A stretch of DNA of 64,000 nt from Candidatus Thiodiazotropha sp. 'RUGA' (GTDB lineage Bacteria > Pseudomonadota > Gammaproteobacteria > Chromatiales > Chromatiaceae), in assembly GCA_016842065.1 (NCBI GenBank), contig JAEPDS010000005.1, positions 24,071-88,070 on the forward strand, given 5' to 3'. A program made the translations under genes and the position numbers. Below the pieces are notes generated by a model that was not told the origin of the DNA, searched no databases, and was given only the letters and a program-made list of their open reading frames with translations. This document shows positions 19,036-28,701 of this stretch, piece by piece (within the stretch, counting starts at the first letter, position 1; every line of letters starts with the position of its first letter).

Positions 19036-19386
19036 ATGCAAGAACAACGTCAATCCCCCCGGAAAGTGGCTGATCAGGTTTTAGAGATCCAGGACCAGGT
19101 CACCGGCAACACACTGGGGCGTATTGTCAATATCAGCGCTGAGGGCTTCATGCTACTCAGCCAGGAACCGATGCTGATCGGCACCGTCTACCAACTGAAT
19201 CTGGTTGATCCCTCATCCCAGGAGGCGCAGAAGCCGGTGGCATTCAGTGCAGAAGCGGTATGGTCTACTGAAGCCTCCCATCCGGAGAGCTTTTGGAGCG
19301 GTTTTCGCATCACCGAGATTTCGAGCGACGATGTGATCTCCATCGATCGATTGATCCTTGAATGGAACTCTGAACAGTTCAGCTGA
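19036..19386 (+). CDS. PilZ domain protein (probable cyclic di-GMP receptor)
   Basis: A 116-residue stand-alone PilZ domain. Both c-di-GMP binding motifs are present: RQSPR (residues 5-9, RxxxR) and NISAEG (36-41, D/NxSxxG), so binding is expected. The C-terminal half, WSTEASHPESFWSGFRITE, fits the last strands of the barrel. The ribosome site is a good AAGGAG before the ATG. It follows the DUF1631 gene by 30 bases on the same strand and is likely its partner or co-regulated effector. Relatives control motility, polysaccharide secretion or pili. Confidence 0.9.
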   Translation: MQEQRQSPRKVADQVLEIQDQVTGNTLGRIVNISAEGFMLLSQEPMLIGTVYQLNLVDPSSQEAQKPVAFSAEAVWSTEASHPESFWSGFRITEISSDDVISIDRLILEWNSEQFS

Positions 19387-19472
19387 CGGGTTCTATTAGC
19401 CCGGCAACCCAATAGTTCAATTTCAGCCGCATTATGGCAGTGGGGTGAATCGGTAGCAGGATTTAATCCGAA

Positions 19473-20108
19473 TCAGTTCAGCATCGCCAAACGATTTTTC
19501 TCGAATTCGTTCAGCACCTTCTTCACATATTTCTGGGTTTCAGGATAGGGTGGAATCTGCTTGCCGTACTTGAGCACCGCATTCTCACCGGCATTATAAG
19601 CCGCCAGCGCCAGCTTGATGTCGTACTCGAACATTCTCAGCAGATCTTTGAGATAGGTTGCCCCTCCCCGCAGGTTCTGTCGGGGATCGTAGGAGTTTTC
19701 CACACCATACCGTTTTGCCGTTGCCGGCATCAGTTGCATCAGCCCCTGTGCCCCTTTGTGGGAGACAGCCCGGGGATCGTAGGCCGATTCCACTCTGACG
19801 ATGGCATGCAGGAGTCCAGGATGGAGATGCAGCTGTTTCGCGATGTCATCGATGTAGGGTGAGACTTCCGCTTTGTTTTGCCTGTACTTTTCCATACTGA
19901 AGCGGCTCTTGCGACTCTGCTGCTTGCCGCTGCGCCAGAGCAGCCGGTAGTTGCCCTTCATCGGTTTATCGGTGAAATGGATACCGCCCCTGGAGTCCTT
20001 GTACTTGTAGATCTCCGCTTCGGCAGCCAGTGGCACGACAAAAACAAGCCCGGCCAGGAACAGGGTTCCCAGGCAATCTCTGGCTGTTTTCATCGTCAAT
20101 AGAGTCAC
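19473..20108 (-). CDS. Exported lytic transglycosylase with DUF4124 domain
   Basis: A 211-residue periplasmic enzyme that cleaves peptidoglycan glycan strands. Residues 1-31 are a signal peptide ending ...VPLAAEA. Residues 32-60 match DUF4124 ([17 protein letters not shown]). Residues 85-200 are the SLT goose-type lysozyme domain with catalytic Glu107 in VRVESAYDP, then [13 protein letters not shown] and ALAAYNAGE. The start is a GTG at 20108 supported by AAGGA 6 bases upstream; an ATG five codons later has no ribosome site. It has its own transcription unit, convergent with the PilZ gene. Confidence 0.92.
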   Translation of the reverse strand: MTLLTMKTARDCLGTLFLAGLVFVVPLAAEAEIYKYKDSRGGIHFTDKPMKGNYRLLWRSGKQQSRKSRFSMEKYRQNKAEVSPYIDDIAKQLHLHPGLLHAIVRVESAYDPRAVSHKGAQGLMQLMPATAKRYGVENSYDPRQNLRGGATYLKDLLRMFEYDIKLALAAYNAGENAVLKYGKQIPPYPETQKYVKKVLNEFEKNRLAMLN

Positions 20109-20231
20109 GACTGATCCTTGAGTTGTTCAGTTATCTAAGGTGTCGGCGCTGCCAATTGAAACTTGAAACAGCCGGCCACACCAAGAATTAAAAAGTCTCA
20201 GGCCCAAATGGCAATTATTTAATAGGATAAG

Positions 20232-20328
20232 CCGCGAATGAACGCGAGTCACCGCAAAATGCCGCGAATAACTTCCACATTGCGGCCACTGTTTGCGGAG
20301 ATTCGCGGTAATTGGTGTTCATTCGCGG
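20232..20328. repeat. MITE/REP-like element with nested inverted repeats
   Basis: A 97-base stretch is bounded by perfect 12-base inverted ends, CCGCGAATGAAC (20232-20243) and its complement (20317-20328). Inside is a second inverted pair, CCGCGAAT (20262-20269) and ATTCGCGG (20301-20308). The words CGCGAAT and TTCGCGG recur throughout. It lies between two minus-strand genes and contains no ORF. The word content suggests a short repeat present in many copies in the genome; a related fragment may lie near 2961-2985. Confidence 0.7.
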
Positions 20329-20378
20329 TTAATCTCTTAGCTTTTCTTCAGCAGCATTGGGCGCAAATTCTATTCGTC

Positions 20379-20867
20379 TCAGGCCCCACAACACTTCTTG
20401 TACTTTTTACCGCTGCCGCAGGGACAGGGGTCATTTCTACCGACTTTCGGCTGTTTACGCACCTCGGTCTGGGGAGCGACCAATTCACCGTCGACAAAAT
20501 ACCAGTTGCCATCCTGTTTGATGAAACGGCTGATTTCGTGATGCGGGCGAATCATCCCCAGCTCTTTATAGGTGGCGATAAACTCCACACTTCCCTGCTC
20601 GTCGTCTGCTCCACCTGCTGAAGAGTCGACCACTTCCAACTTCAGCCACTCGGAGTTCTCCGCCCAACGCCGGGTGGCATTGACGTCATGGTCGTGACGG
20701 TGATCCGGATGGAGGGATTGATGCAGAAATTCCGGATTATTGACAACAAAGGCGCAATAGCGCGCCCGCATCAGTGCTTCTGCAGTTTCCGCCTCTGCTT
20801 TGCCTTCCAGGATCGGTCCGCAGCAAGCATCGAAATCAACACCGGAACCGCAATAACATTCTGCCAT
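20379..20867 (-). CDS. YchJ family protein with SEC-C zinc motifs
   Basis: A 162-residue protein of the YchJ family. It opens with a cysteine motif, [16 protein letters not shown], has an NTF2-like middle part, [18 protein letters not shown], and ends with a classic SEC-C zinc-binding motif, [21 protein letters not shown] tails bind zinc and in SecA contact SecB and ribosomes. The role of YchJ proteins is not settled. The start is the ATG at 20867. It is followed by the repeat element and stands alone. Confidence 0.9.
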   Translation of the reverse strand: MAECYCGSGVDFDACCGPILEGKAEAETAEALMRARYCAFVVNNPEFLHQSLHPDHRHDHDVNATRRWAENSEWLKLEVVDSSAGGADDEQGSVEFIATYKELGMIRPHHEISRFIKQDGNWYFVDGELVAPQTEVRKQPKVGRNDPCPCGSGKKYKKCCGA

Positions 20868-21315
20868 TTATACTCTCCAAACTCGTGCATCATGGCCCAG
20901 GACAGGCATCGCCTCTGAGTGACAGCGCCTGCTTCTATCCAGGGTAAGTTGGGAAGGAACCTTACCATGAGGCATCCATTGCACCAAGAATGTGAGTGAT
21001 TCAGAGATTCAACAGTAAGCGGGTAATGTGGCACGAAACCTGTCGGACTCCAGCTTCTGAAAAGCAGAGCAATCCAAGCTATCCTGTTGTTGTGATGGGA
21101 GAAATAAAAAAGGCGGGTTTTCAACCCACCTTAATGCCCCTATCCTCGAGGCGCGAGACTGGAATACGGAACGACCCCTTGTTGAAAGACCCTGTCATCA
21201 ATTTTCCGGTTTAGAGACCTTCAGGGAACGTTCCTACGCTTGCAATGGTATCGGTTGATTGTGACCAATTGATGACTGCCGGATAACGGTTCGATGAAAC
21301 GGACTGAAGCAACAA
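20868..21315. other. Intergenic region downstream of hrpA
   Basis: About 450 bases lie between the start of the YchJ gene and the stop of hrpA. Besides a terminator for the hrpA side (21103-21133) nothing with coding character was seen. The part near 20868-20990 should contain the YchJ promoter, but no clear -35/-10 pair is visible. Confidence 0.5.
21103..21133 (-). terminator. Probable rho-independent terminator of hrpA
   Basis: On the minus strand the stem AAGGTGGGTT, loop GAA and AACCCGCCTT (one G-T pair) is followed directly by TTTTTTATTT. It lies 183 bases past the hrpA stop, so the transcript would have a long 3' tail. Confidence 0.7.
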
Positions 21316-24300
21316 TCAGAGACCCAGCTCCTGAGCACGCTTGGACAATCTCTTTACGGAAACAGGATACTTGGTACCCAGCTCCTGGGCGAACAGGGAG
21401 ACTCTCAGCTCATCCAGTCCCCAGCGGATCTCCTCGATGCGTTGATCCGTTCTGGCCTCCTTTCGACACAGCTCATCCCACTGTTGCCACTTCTGCAGCA
21501 GTTCCGCCATCTCCGCCATCCGCTGTTGGTCTCTGGCTGCGGCATGAGTCAGCTTTTCCGCGCGCATCAACAACCCTTTGAGGTATCTGGGGTACTCCTT
21601 CAACTGATCTTCGGGTATCTGTTGCAGAAAGCCCTGATAGACCAGGCGATCGAGCTGCTCCCGCATATCCATCACCGACTTCATCCAGTTGATCTGATTG
21701 ATGCCGTGAATGGTGCGATGGGCTTGATGATAGACCTCGAAGATCTTCAGCAACTGTTCACAAAGTCGATTCGAATTGCTCATCAGCTCAGCCTTGCAGG
21801 CTTGATAACGGGATTCGAAACTCTCCTTATCCCGAATTTCAGCCTGCCCGTCGAGAAACGTCTGATCAAACACCTTGATCACCAGCTCATCCTCGAGGTT
21901 GTTGTTGCCGGATCCGGCCACGCCCTGAATCGGCGGTGGGACCTTGGCATACAGCAAGCGCATGCGATCCAGGTTGGTCAGGTTCTTACGCAGATAGCGG
22001 GTCTCCTTGGAGAGCTTGATCATCAGCAGGCGTCGAACCCCCGCCTTGTGCTGTCTGCGGGCATTGAATTCCGCATCCAGCAAGCGGATCGAGACACTCT
22101 CCCCATCGTCGATCAGGGCCGGGTAGCCCTGCAGCTGGATGCCACCCTGAGTAACCGTCATCCGCTCTGGAAGGGGTGGAAAGTCCCAGCGCTTGATACC
22201 GCTCTGTTCCAACTCCGGTGAGCTGAGCTGACGATGCTCTGCCCTGCTCTGGGTGGCATGACGTTTCTTCAAGCCGCTCAGATCGCGACTGGACTCCAGC
22301 CCTTTGCCAGCCTCGTCAACGACTTTTAGCCGCATCTGCAGGTGTTCAGGTATCGCAGTTTGACTCCACGCATCCTCAGGAACATGAACTCCGGTCAACT
22401 CTTTCAGTCGCTCACCAAGCACTTGCACCAGTGGCCGGTCGCTCGGCGTAACACCTTTGAGACAGGCATCGGCAAAATCCGGCACCGGAACAAAGGCGCG
22501 GCGCAGTGCCTTCGGCAGCCCCCGAATCAACATGATCACCCGCTCACGCAACAGACCGGGCACCAGCCACTGCAGGCGGGCGTCACTGACCTGGTTGAGG
22601 ACATCCTGTGGCACCACCAGGGTTACCCCATCGGTTTGACTGCCCGGTTCGAATTGGTACTGCAGAGGCAACTGCATGCCATTCAGGTTGAATCGATCGG
22701 GAAACTGTTCGGCTGAAACCTGCTGTGAGGCATCCCGCATCAGATCCTGCTCTCTCAGATAGAGCAGTTTGGGCTGTTTTTTAGTCTGGTTGCGCAGCCA
22801 TTTTTCAAAACCAGGGGCGGTGGAGATACCCTCTGGGATGCGCTGATCATAAAAGCTGTAGATGCGCTCCTCATCCACCAGAATATCCCGTCGCCGTGAC
22901 TTGGCTTCCAGGGCGTGGATGTCGGCAATCAACTCCTGATTGTGTCGCCAGAACGGGGCACGGGTATGGAAATCCCCATCCACCAGCGCCGAACGAATGA
23001 AGATCTCTCTCGCCACCACTGGATCCACGGGACTGAAATTGATCTTTCTGCGCGGCACGATGGTGATGCCGAACAGGGTCACCTTCTCATAACCGGCCAC
23101 CTGTCCCCGCCGCTTCTCCCAATGGGGTTCCGAGTAGCTGCGCTTCAACAGATGACCGGCTGACTTTTCGATCCACTCCGGTTGTATCCGGGCGATGGTC
23201 CTGCCATACAGCTTGCTGGTCTCCACCAGTTCGGCAGCCAGCACCCACTTGGGCTGCTTCTTGAAAAGCCCGGATCCCGGGTAGATGAAAAAGTGGCTGT
23301 TGCGTGCGCCAAGGTAGTCATGGGATTTGCCCTTGAAACCGATATGACTCAGCAGACCGCTGAGCAGCGCCATATGAATCTCCTGGTAACCCGCTTCCGC
23401 ACTGTTCTCACGATAGCCCATCTCGTGCATCTGGCCACGTAACTGGGCATGGATGTCATGCCACTCCTGGAGTCGGTTCCAGGAGAGGAAGTGCTGTTTG
23501 CACCAGCTGTGAAATTTTCGTTTCGAAAGGTGCTTACGCTGGGACTCGACCTCCTGCCACAAACTCAGATAGCCCATGAAATCGGACGCTTCATGTTGAT
23601 GCTTGGCATGCGCTTGATCGGCCTGCTGCTGCTTCTCCACTGGCCGGTCACGTGGATCCTGCACACTCAGTGCGGCGGCGATCACCATCACTTCATTGAG
23701 ACAGTGGTGGTGTGCCGCCTCCAGCAGCATTCTGCCGATTCGCGGATCAACCGGCAGGCGGGAGAGCTGGCGCCCCAATCGGGTGACCCGACGATCCCCA
23801 TCCACCGCACCAATCTCCTCCAGCACCCGGTAGCCATCCTTGATCAGACGATTGTCCGGCGGATCGATAAAAGGGAACTGACTGATATCCCCTAGCCCCA
23901 GCAGCTTCATCTGCAGAATCACCGAAGCCAGATTGGTTCGCTGTATTTCGGGCTCGGTAAAGGCTGGGCGGTCATCGAAATCCTGTTCGCTGTAGAGCCG
24001 GATACAGATGCCGGCGGCAACCCGTCCACAACGCCCTTTGCGTTGGTTGGCGGACGCCTGGGAGACCCGTTCGATCGGCAGTCGCTGCACCTTGCTGCGA
24101 TGGCTGTAGCGACTGATGCGGGCGAATCCGGTATCGATCACATAACGAATACCAGGCACCGTCAGAGAGGTCTCGGCCACGTTGGTGGCCAGAACGATGC
24201 GCCGACTGGCGTGGGACTTGAAGACCCGTGCCTGCTCCTGGGCACTCAGGCGGGCGTAGAGCGGCACCAGTTCAGTCGCCTTCAGTTTGTGCTTGCGCAG

Positions 24301-25248
24301 ATTCTCAGCGGTCTCGCGAATCTCCCGTTCACCACTGAGGAACACCAGTATGTCCCCCTGGGAGTGTCTTGAGAGCTCATCCACCGCCTCCACGATCCCC
24401 TGTTGCATCGGATCGTCCCGCTCATTTTCCGGCTCCTCCTGCTGGCACCGATAGTGGACCTCGACCGGGTAGGTACGGCCGGACACCTCGATGATTGGAG
24501 CCTGGCTGAAGTGCTCGGCAAAACGTTCCGGGTCGATGGTTGCTGAGGTAACGATCAGCTTCAGCTCAGGGCGTTTCGGCAGCAACTGTTTCAAATAGCC
24601 GAGAATGAAATCGATATTCAGACTGCGCTCATGGGCTTCATCGATGATCAGGGTATCGTACTGATTGAGATAGGGATCCTTCTGAATCTCGGCCAGCAGA
24701 ATACCGTCAGTCATCAGTTTGATGTGAGTATTCGGTCCAACCCGGTCGCTGAAGCGCACCTTGTAGCCCACATGCTCTCCCGTCTTGGAGTCGAGCTCCG
24801 AGGCCACCCTGGCTGCCAGTGAGCGGGCTGCCATGCGGCGGGGCTGGGTATGGCCGATATAGCCTGAGACACCTCTGCCGAGGCTGAGACAGATCTTCGG
24901 CAGCTGTGTCGATTTTCCGGAACCGGTCTCACCACACAGGATCACCACCTGATTTTCTGAAATCAGTTTCTTGATCTCATCCACACGCTGACTGACCGGC
25001 AGCTCGGCGGGAAAAGCCGGCACCGGCAGACTTGCCTGGCGTTGCTGCAGACGCTGTTGTGACGCTCTGATCTGCTGCACAAGCTTCAGCGCTGCCTGAC
25101 TGTAATCGGCACCACTGACGAGTCGCTTCTTCACCCCTTTCAGACGCTGCCGGAAACGCTGGCGATCCGCCTGCATGCAGAGCGCCAGCTCCGCCGGATC
25201 CGGCAGATCATCCATCAGGGGTGATTTGTTGTCTGAGCTTTCGTGCAT
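21316..25248 (-). CDS. hrpA: ATP-dependent RNA helicase HrpA
   Basis: A 1310-residue DEAH-box helicase, matching the length of E. coli HrpA (1300). The Walker A motif is CGETGSGKST (105-114), the DEAH box is IIDEAHERS (201-209), motif III is TSATID and motif VI is QRKGRCGRVAAG. After the two RecA-like domains come the winged-helix and ratchet segments, an OB fold, and the long C-terminal DUF3418 region typical of HrpA. In E. coli HrpA works on fimbrial mRNA and rescues stalled ribosomes. The start is the ATG at 25248. It is a single-gene unit, preceded by the pnt operon terminator. Confidence 0.96.
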   Translation of the reverse strand: MHESSDNKSPLMDDLPDPAELALCMQADRQRFRQRLKGVKKRLVSGADYSQAALKLVQQIRASQQRLQQRQASLPVPAFPAELPVSQRVDEIKKLISENQVVILCGETGSGKSTQLPKICLSLGRGVSGYIGHTQPRRMAARSLAARVASELDSKTGEHVGYKVRFSDRVGPNTHIKLMTDGILLAEIQKDPYLNQYDTLIIDEAHERSLNIDFILGYLKQLLPKRPELKLIVTSATIDPERFAEHFSQAPIIEVSGRTYPVEVHYRCQQEEPENERDDPMQQGIVEAVDELSRHSQGDILVFLSGEREIRETAENLRKHKLKATELVPLYARLSAQEQARVFKSHASRRIVLATNVAETSLTVPGIRYVIDTGFARISRYSHRSKVQRLPIERVSQASANQRKGRCGRVAAGICIRLYSEQDFDDRPAFTEPEIQRTNLASVILQMKLLGLGDISQFPFIDPPDNRLIKDGYRVLEEIGAVDGDRRVTRLGRQLSRLPVDPRIGRMLLEAAHHHCLNEVMVIAAALSVQDPRDRPVEKQQQADQAHAKHQHEASDFMGYLSLWQEVESQRKHLSKRKFHSWCKQHFLSWNRLQEWHDIHAQLRGQMHEMGYRENSAEAGYQEIHMALLSGLLSHIGFKGKSHDYLGARNSHFFIYPGSGLFKKQPKWVLAAELVETSKLYGRTIARIQPEWIEKSAGHLLKRSYSEPHWEKRRGQVAGYEKVTLFGITIVPRRKINFSPVDPVVAREIFIRSALVDGDFHTRAPFWRHNQELIADIHALEAKSRRRDILVDEERIYSFYDQRIPEGISTAPGFEKWLRNQTKKQPKLLYLREQDLMRDASQQVSAEQFPDRFNLNGMQLPLQYQFEPGSQTDGVTLVVPQDVLNQVSDARLQWLVPGLLRERVIMLIRGLPKALRRAFVPVPDFADACLKGVTPSDRPLVQVLGERLKELTGVHVPEDAWSQTAIPEHLQMRLKVVDEAGKGLESSRDLSGLKKRHATQSRAEHRQLSSPELEQSGIKRWDFPPLPERMTVTQGGIQLQGYPALIDDGESVSIRLLDAEFNARRQHKAGVRRLLMIKLSKETRYLRKNLTNLDRMRLLYAKVPPPIQGVAGSGNNNLEDELVIKVFDQTFLDGQAEIRDKESFESRYQACKAELMSNSNRLCEQLLKIFEVYHQAHRTIHGINQINWMKSVMDMREQLDRLVYQGFLQQIPEDQLKEYPRYLKGLLMRAEKLTHAAARDQQRMAEMAELLQKWQQWDELCRKEARTDQRIEEIRWGLDELRVSLFAQELGTKYPVSVKRLSKRAQELGL

Positions 25249-25324
25249 CTGCCCGATTCTGTTGAGCTGTGAATAACCTTAACCGTCTACCCCATGGGTA
25301 AACATAAAATCAATCTGCCATAAC

Positions 25325-25348
25325 GAAAAAAGCGGGCCGAAGCCCGCT
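25325..25348 (-). terminator. Rho-independent terminator of the pnt operon
   Basis: On the minus strand the stem AGCGGGC, tetraloop TTCG and GCCCGCT is followed by TTTTTCG. It lies 22 bases past the pntB stop and is a textbook intrinsic terminator. Confidence 0.93.
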
Positions 25349-25370
25349 GTTTTTGCACCTCTGGCCGGTC

Positions 25371-26771
25371 TCAATGACCGCCCCCTTTGAGTGCAGAAAC
25401 CATGCCCTCTATCGTATCCTTGGCGTCGCCAAAGATCAGAGAGGTATTATCCTGATAGAAGAGCAGGTTATCCACCCCGGAATAACCGGGACTCATGGAG
25501 CGCTTGAGGAAATAGACCTGGCGTGACTTGGAGGCATCCAGAATCGGCATGCCGTAGATGGGACTGGAGGAGTCCGACTTGGCGGCCGGATTGACCACGT
25601 CGTTGGCGCCAACCACCAGGGTCACATCCGCAGTCGGGAATTCAGGATTGACCTCCTCCATCTCCCGCACATGATCGTAGGGAATATCCGCTTCCGCCAG
25701 CAATACATTCATGTGTCCGGGCATACGACCTGCCACCGGATGAATGGCGAACTTAACCTCCACATTGCGCTCTTCGAGCAGCTCCATCATCTCTTTCAAT
25801 GCATGCTGAGCCTGGGCTACCGCCATACCGTAGCCGGGTACGATGATCACCTTGCCCGCATCCTCCATCCAGTAGATGGCATCATCCACAGAGGCGGACT
25901 TCACACCTTTCTGCGCAGCCTGCCCTACCGCACTGGCTTCACCACCGCTTTCGCTGCCGAAACCGCCGAACACCACATTGATGATCGAACGGTTCATCGC
26001 ACGGCACATGATGAAGGAGAGGATGGCACCGGAGAAGCCGACCAATGCACCAACGATGATCAACAACAGATTACCCAGGGTGAAGCCGGTTGCCGCTGCG
26101 GCCCATCCGGAGTAGCTGTTGAGCATGGAGATAATGACCGGCATATCCGCCCCGCCGATCGGAATGATCAGGGTGAAGCCGAGAATGAAGGCCAGCAGGG
26201 TCATCAGCACCAGCGAGGTCATGCTCTCGGTCATACCGAAATGGACCCCCAGCAGAACCGTGGCCACCGCAATGGCGGCATTCAGCATATGCTGACCTTT
26301 GAATTTGACCGGCGCACCGCTGACCAGTCCCTGCAGTTTGGCGAATGCCACCACCGATCCGGAGAAGGTGATGGCACCGATGATGATTCCTGCGGACAAC
26401 TCACCCATCATTACCGGGTTGAGTGTGCCAGCGGCATCATGATTGAGGTAGGTACCGATCGCCACCAGTACAGCGGCCATACCCACAAAACTGTGCAACG
26501 CGGCAACCAGCTGGGGCATTGCGGTCATCTCAACCCTTGCGGCGACAACTGAACCGATCAGTGCACCGGCGGCAACACCGGCGACGATGAAACCGTAGGA
26601 TTGAACTTCACTGCCAAACAGGGTCGCCAGTATGGCAATCGCCATACCGATCATACCGAGATAGTTGCCGCGTCTTGCCGACGCAGGATGTGTCAGGCTC
26701 TTCAGAGCCAGAATGAAAAGAACCGCTGAAATCAGGTAAGCGATCGACTGTGTGTTTGCTGATATCTCCAT
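25371..26771 (-). CDS. pntB: NAD(P) transhydrogenase beta subunit
   Basis: A 466-residue subunit with about nine membrane helices (1-280) followed by the soluble NADP(H)-binding domain III. The last third shows VIIVPGYGMAVAQAQH, with the GxGxxxA nucleotide loop, and GANDVVNPAA. It couples proton entry to hydride transfer from NADH to NADP+, supplying NADPH for biosynthesis. It lies 11 bases after the small alpha subunit gene and ends the operon before a strong terminator. The length equals the usual 460-465 residues of PntB. Confidence 0.95.
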   Translation of the reverse strand: MEISANTQSIAYLISAVLFILALKSLTHPASARRGNYLGMIGMAIAILATLFGSEVQSYGFIVAGVAAGALIGSVVAARVEMTAMPQLVAALHSFVGMAAVLVAIGTYLNHDAAGTLNPVMMGELSAGIIIGAITFSGSVVAFAKLQGLVSGAPVKFKGQHMLNAAIAVATVLLGVHFGMTESMTSLVLMTLLAFILGFTLIIPIGGADMPVIISMLNSYSGWAAAATGFTLGNLLLIIVGALVGFSGAILSFIMCRAMNRSIINVVFGGFGSESGGEASAVGQAAQKGVKSASVDDAIYWMEDAGKVIIVPGYGMAVAQAQHALKEMMELLEERNVEVKFAIHPVAGRMPGHMNVLLAEADIPYDHVREMEEVNPEFPTADVTLVVGANDVVNPAAKSDSSSPIYGMPILDASKSRQVYFLKRSMSPGYSGVDNLLFYQDNTSLIFGDAKDTIEGMVSALKGGGH

Positions 26772-26782
26772 TGCTCAGGTTC

Positions 26783-27070
26783 TCACTTATCTTTTTTCTT
26801 GAACATGGCAAGCATGCGATTGGTTACCAGGAACCCGCCGAATACATTGATTGAGGCCAATAGCACTGCAATAAAGCCAAAAATCTCTGCAGCGGTGCCA
26901 ACCGATTCGAGTCCGGTCACCAGCAGTGCGCCGACGATGATGATTCCGGATATCGCATTGGTCAGTGCCACCAACGGGGTATGCAGTGATGGGGTTACCC
27001 CCCAGATCACCCAATAGCCGATGAAGCAGGAGAGAACAAATACATATAGTGCGACTAGTGTGTCAGGCAT
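26783..27070 (-). CDS. pntAB: NAD(P) transhydrogenase alpha-2 (membrane) subunit
   Basis: A 95-residue protein with three to four membrane helices, the part that is fused to the C terminus of PntA in E. coli but is separate in Rhodospirillum-type enzymes. Characteristic stretches are [20 protein letters not shown] and [20 protein letters not shown]. The frame stays open upstream into the alpha-1 gene, but the ATG at 27070 ([11 protein letters not shown]) gives the family length and is chosen. It lies between the alpha-1 and beta genes of one operon. Confidence 0.9.
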   Translation of the reverse strand: MPDTLVALYVFVLSCFIGYWVIWGVTPSLHTPLVALTNAISGIIIVGALLVTGLESVGTAAEIFGFIAVLLASINVFGGFLVTNRMLAMFKKKDK

Positions 27071-27131
27071 AGGATCACTCTTTATCGTTATTTGTTGAAT
27101 TGCGTTTTTCTCAACACCTTGTGATCGATCA

Positions 27132-28226
27132 TCACTCAGGCTTGAGACGCATTGCCGATGTGATCTCGTCCTCATCCAGATCTTTCAGGACCAGACCCTC
27201 ATCCGTTTTTTCCACCATGATGTTCAGCAGGTTCATGATGTTGCCTCCGTAGAAGGCACTGGCATCCGATGGCACCATCGAGGGGTAGTTGGTATGCCCT
27301 ACCAGAGTGACACCATGCTTGACCACCACCTTGTCAGCCTCGGTCAGCGGGCAATTACCTCCGTTTGCCGCCGCCAGGTCGATGACCACTGAGCCCTCAC
27401 GCATGTTCTTGATGACCTCTTCGGTCACCAGGGTCGGCGCGGGACGACAGGGAATCAATGCGGTAGTGATGATGATGTGGGCTTTGCTCAGCTCATCGGC
27501 CAACGCCTGCTGCTGTTTTGCCTTGGCCTCATCGGACAACTCTTTTGCGTATCCACCTTCACCGGAGCCACTCTCCCCGATATCCAGTTCGATCGCTTTG
27601 GCGCCGAGGGATTCGATCTGCTCTTTGGTCTCAGGCCGGATGTCGTAAGCGAATACCTCTGCCCCCAGCCGTTTCGCCGTGGCGATGGCCTGCAGACCGG
27701 CAACACCGGCGCCCAGGACGACAAGTCTTGCCGGTTTGGCCGATCCTGCCGAGGTCATCATCAGAGGGAGAAAGCGTCCGTAGTGGGCACCCGCTTCAAT
27801 CACCGCACGATAGCCGGCAATATTGCTTTGAGAGGACAAGGCGTCCATAGCCTGGGCTCTGGAGATACGGGGTACCCGCTCCATCGCGAGAAACACAACC
27901 TCTTTCGCCAGTATCTGTTTCAGGGTCTCATCCTGTTCACAGGATTCAATATGCGATATCAGAATCGCCCCTTTCGGCAGATCCGCCACCTCATCGGCCG
28001 ATGGTTTGCGCACCCGTACCAGAATGTCCGCTTTCAGCGCATCTGCTGCTGAAACAATCTGCGCACCCGCCTCGCTGTAGAGGGCATCGGAAAAATGGGC
28101 ATGCTCGCCTGCACCTGCAGTGACATGGACTTCAAAGCCCTTCGCGATCAGTTTTTTTGTAATGTCTGGTGACAGAGCAACTCTGTGCTCACCTACCACC
28201 GACTCCTTTAACAGGCCTATTTTCAT
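27132..28226 (-). CDS. pntAA: NAD(P) transhydrogenase alpha-1 (NAD-binding) subunit
   Basis: A 364-residue soluble domain I of the proton-translocating transhydrogenase, related to alanine dehydrogenase. The start [20 protein letters not shown] is typical. The Rossmann loop is [21 protein letters not shown]. It binds NAD(H) and passes hydride to NADP+ in PntB. It leads the three-gene operon pntAA-pntAB-pntB; the gap to pntAB is 61 bases. This three-subunit arrangement differs from the two-gene E. coli form. Confidence 0.94.
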   Translation of the reverse strand: MKIGLLKESVVGEHRVALSPDITKKLIAKGFEVHVTAGAGEHAHFSDALYSEAGAQIVSAADALKADILVRVRKPSADEVADLPKGAILISHIESCEQDETLKQILAKEVVFLAMERVPRISRAQAMDALSSQSNIAGYRAVIEAGAHYGRFLPLMMTSAGSAKPARLVVLGAGVAGLQAIATAKRLGAEVFAYDIRPETKEQIESLGAKAIELDIGESGSGEGGYAKELSDEAKAKQQQALADELSKAHIIITTALIPCRPAPTLVTEEVIKNMREGSVVIDLAAANGGNCPLTEADKVVVKHGVTLVGHTNYPSMVPSDASAFYGGNIMNLLNIMVEKTDEGLVLKDLDEDEITSAMRLKPE

Positions 28227-28701
28227 GTTTTTTTACTCAGCCAAATTTATGTCTAATGAAATCATATACTTCAGATTGCGCTGCATTATCCAGCCAAACA
28301 GAGGACTTCACAAGTTGCACCAAGCCCTTGCCAAGCCGCTGTATGAGGGGGTCGAATCCAGCATAGCCCACGTAAATTAAAAATAATTAACTGTTTATTT
28401 TCAGTATGTTATAGACAATATCATTAATATCCCAGAACAAATTCAGGCTTTAACAAAGAGATAAAAACAGGTGGTTTTAAGTGGATGTAATCGTTTGTTT
28501 TGGGATTATTTTCACAATTTTAGTGGTAATTAATATACTGTCTACCAGACAGAAACGGCTTTTTACTGCCATACGATCTGCACTCTGTGCAAGTGTAGTA
28601 GGGTTTTTTCAAGCGGATTTATGGCTCACGCCTGCCACAACTCATTGCCGTTCGGTGTATCAGGATCTCAACAGGGCGTAGTGGATTAGTGATAACAGGC
28701 C
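28227..28701. other. Intergenic region between pntAA and the Prs locus
   Basis: This gap holds the pnt promoter region. It is AT-rich over 28370-28500. A possible small membrane ORF on the plus strand is listed separately. No terminator hairpin for the tyrosine kinase transcript was recognised between 28682 and 28701. Confidence 0.45.
28481..28681 (+). CDS. Possible small membrane protein (66 residues)
   Basis: An ORF starting with GTG has AGGTGG 6 bases upstream. Residues 3-20 (VIVCFGIIFTILVVINIL) form one plausible membrane helix followed by positive residues (STRQKRLF), fitting the inside-positive rule. The second half has weaker coding character, and I recognise no family. It lies alone between two minus-strand operons. 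It could be chance. Confidence 0.25.
   Translation: MDVIVCFGIIFTILVVINILSTRQKRLFTAIRSALCASVVGFFQADLWLTPATTHCRSVYQDLNRA

Noticed and set aside
25671..26552. 293-residue open frame on the plus strand
   Set aside because: It is antisense to pntB, rich in His, Gln and Arg, and matches nothing.
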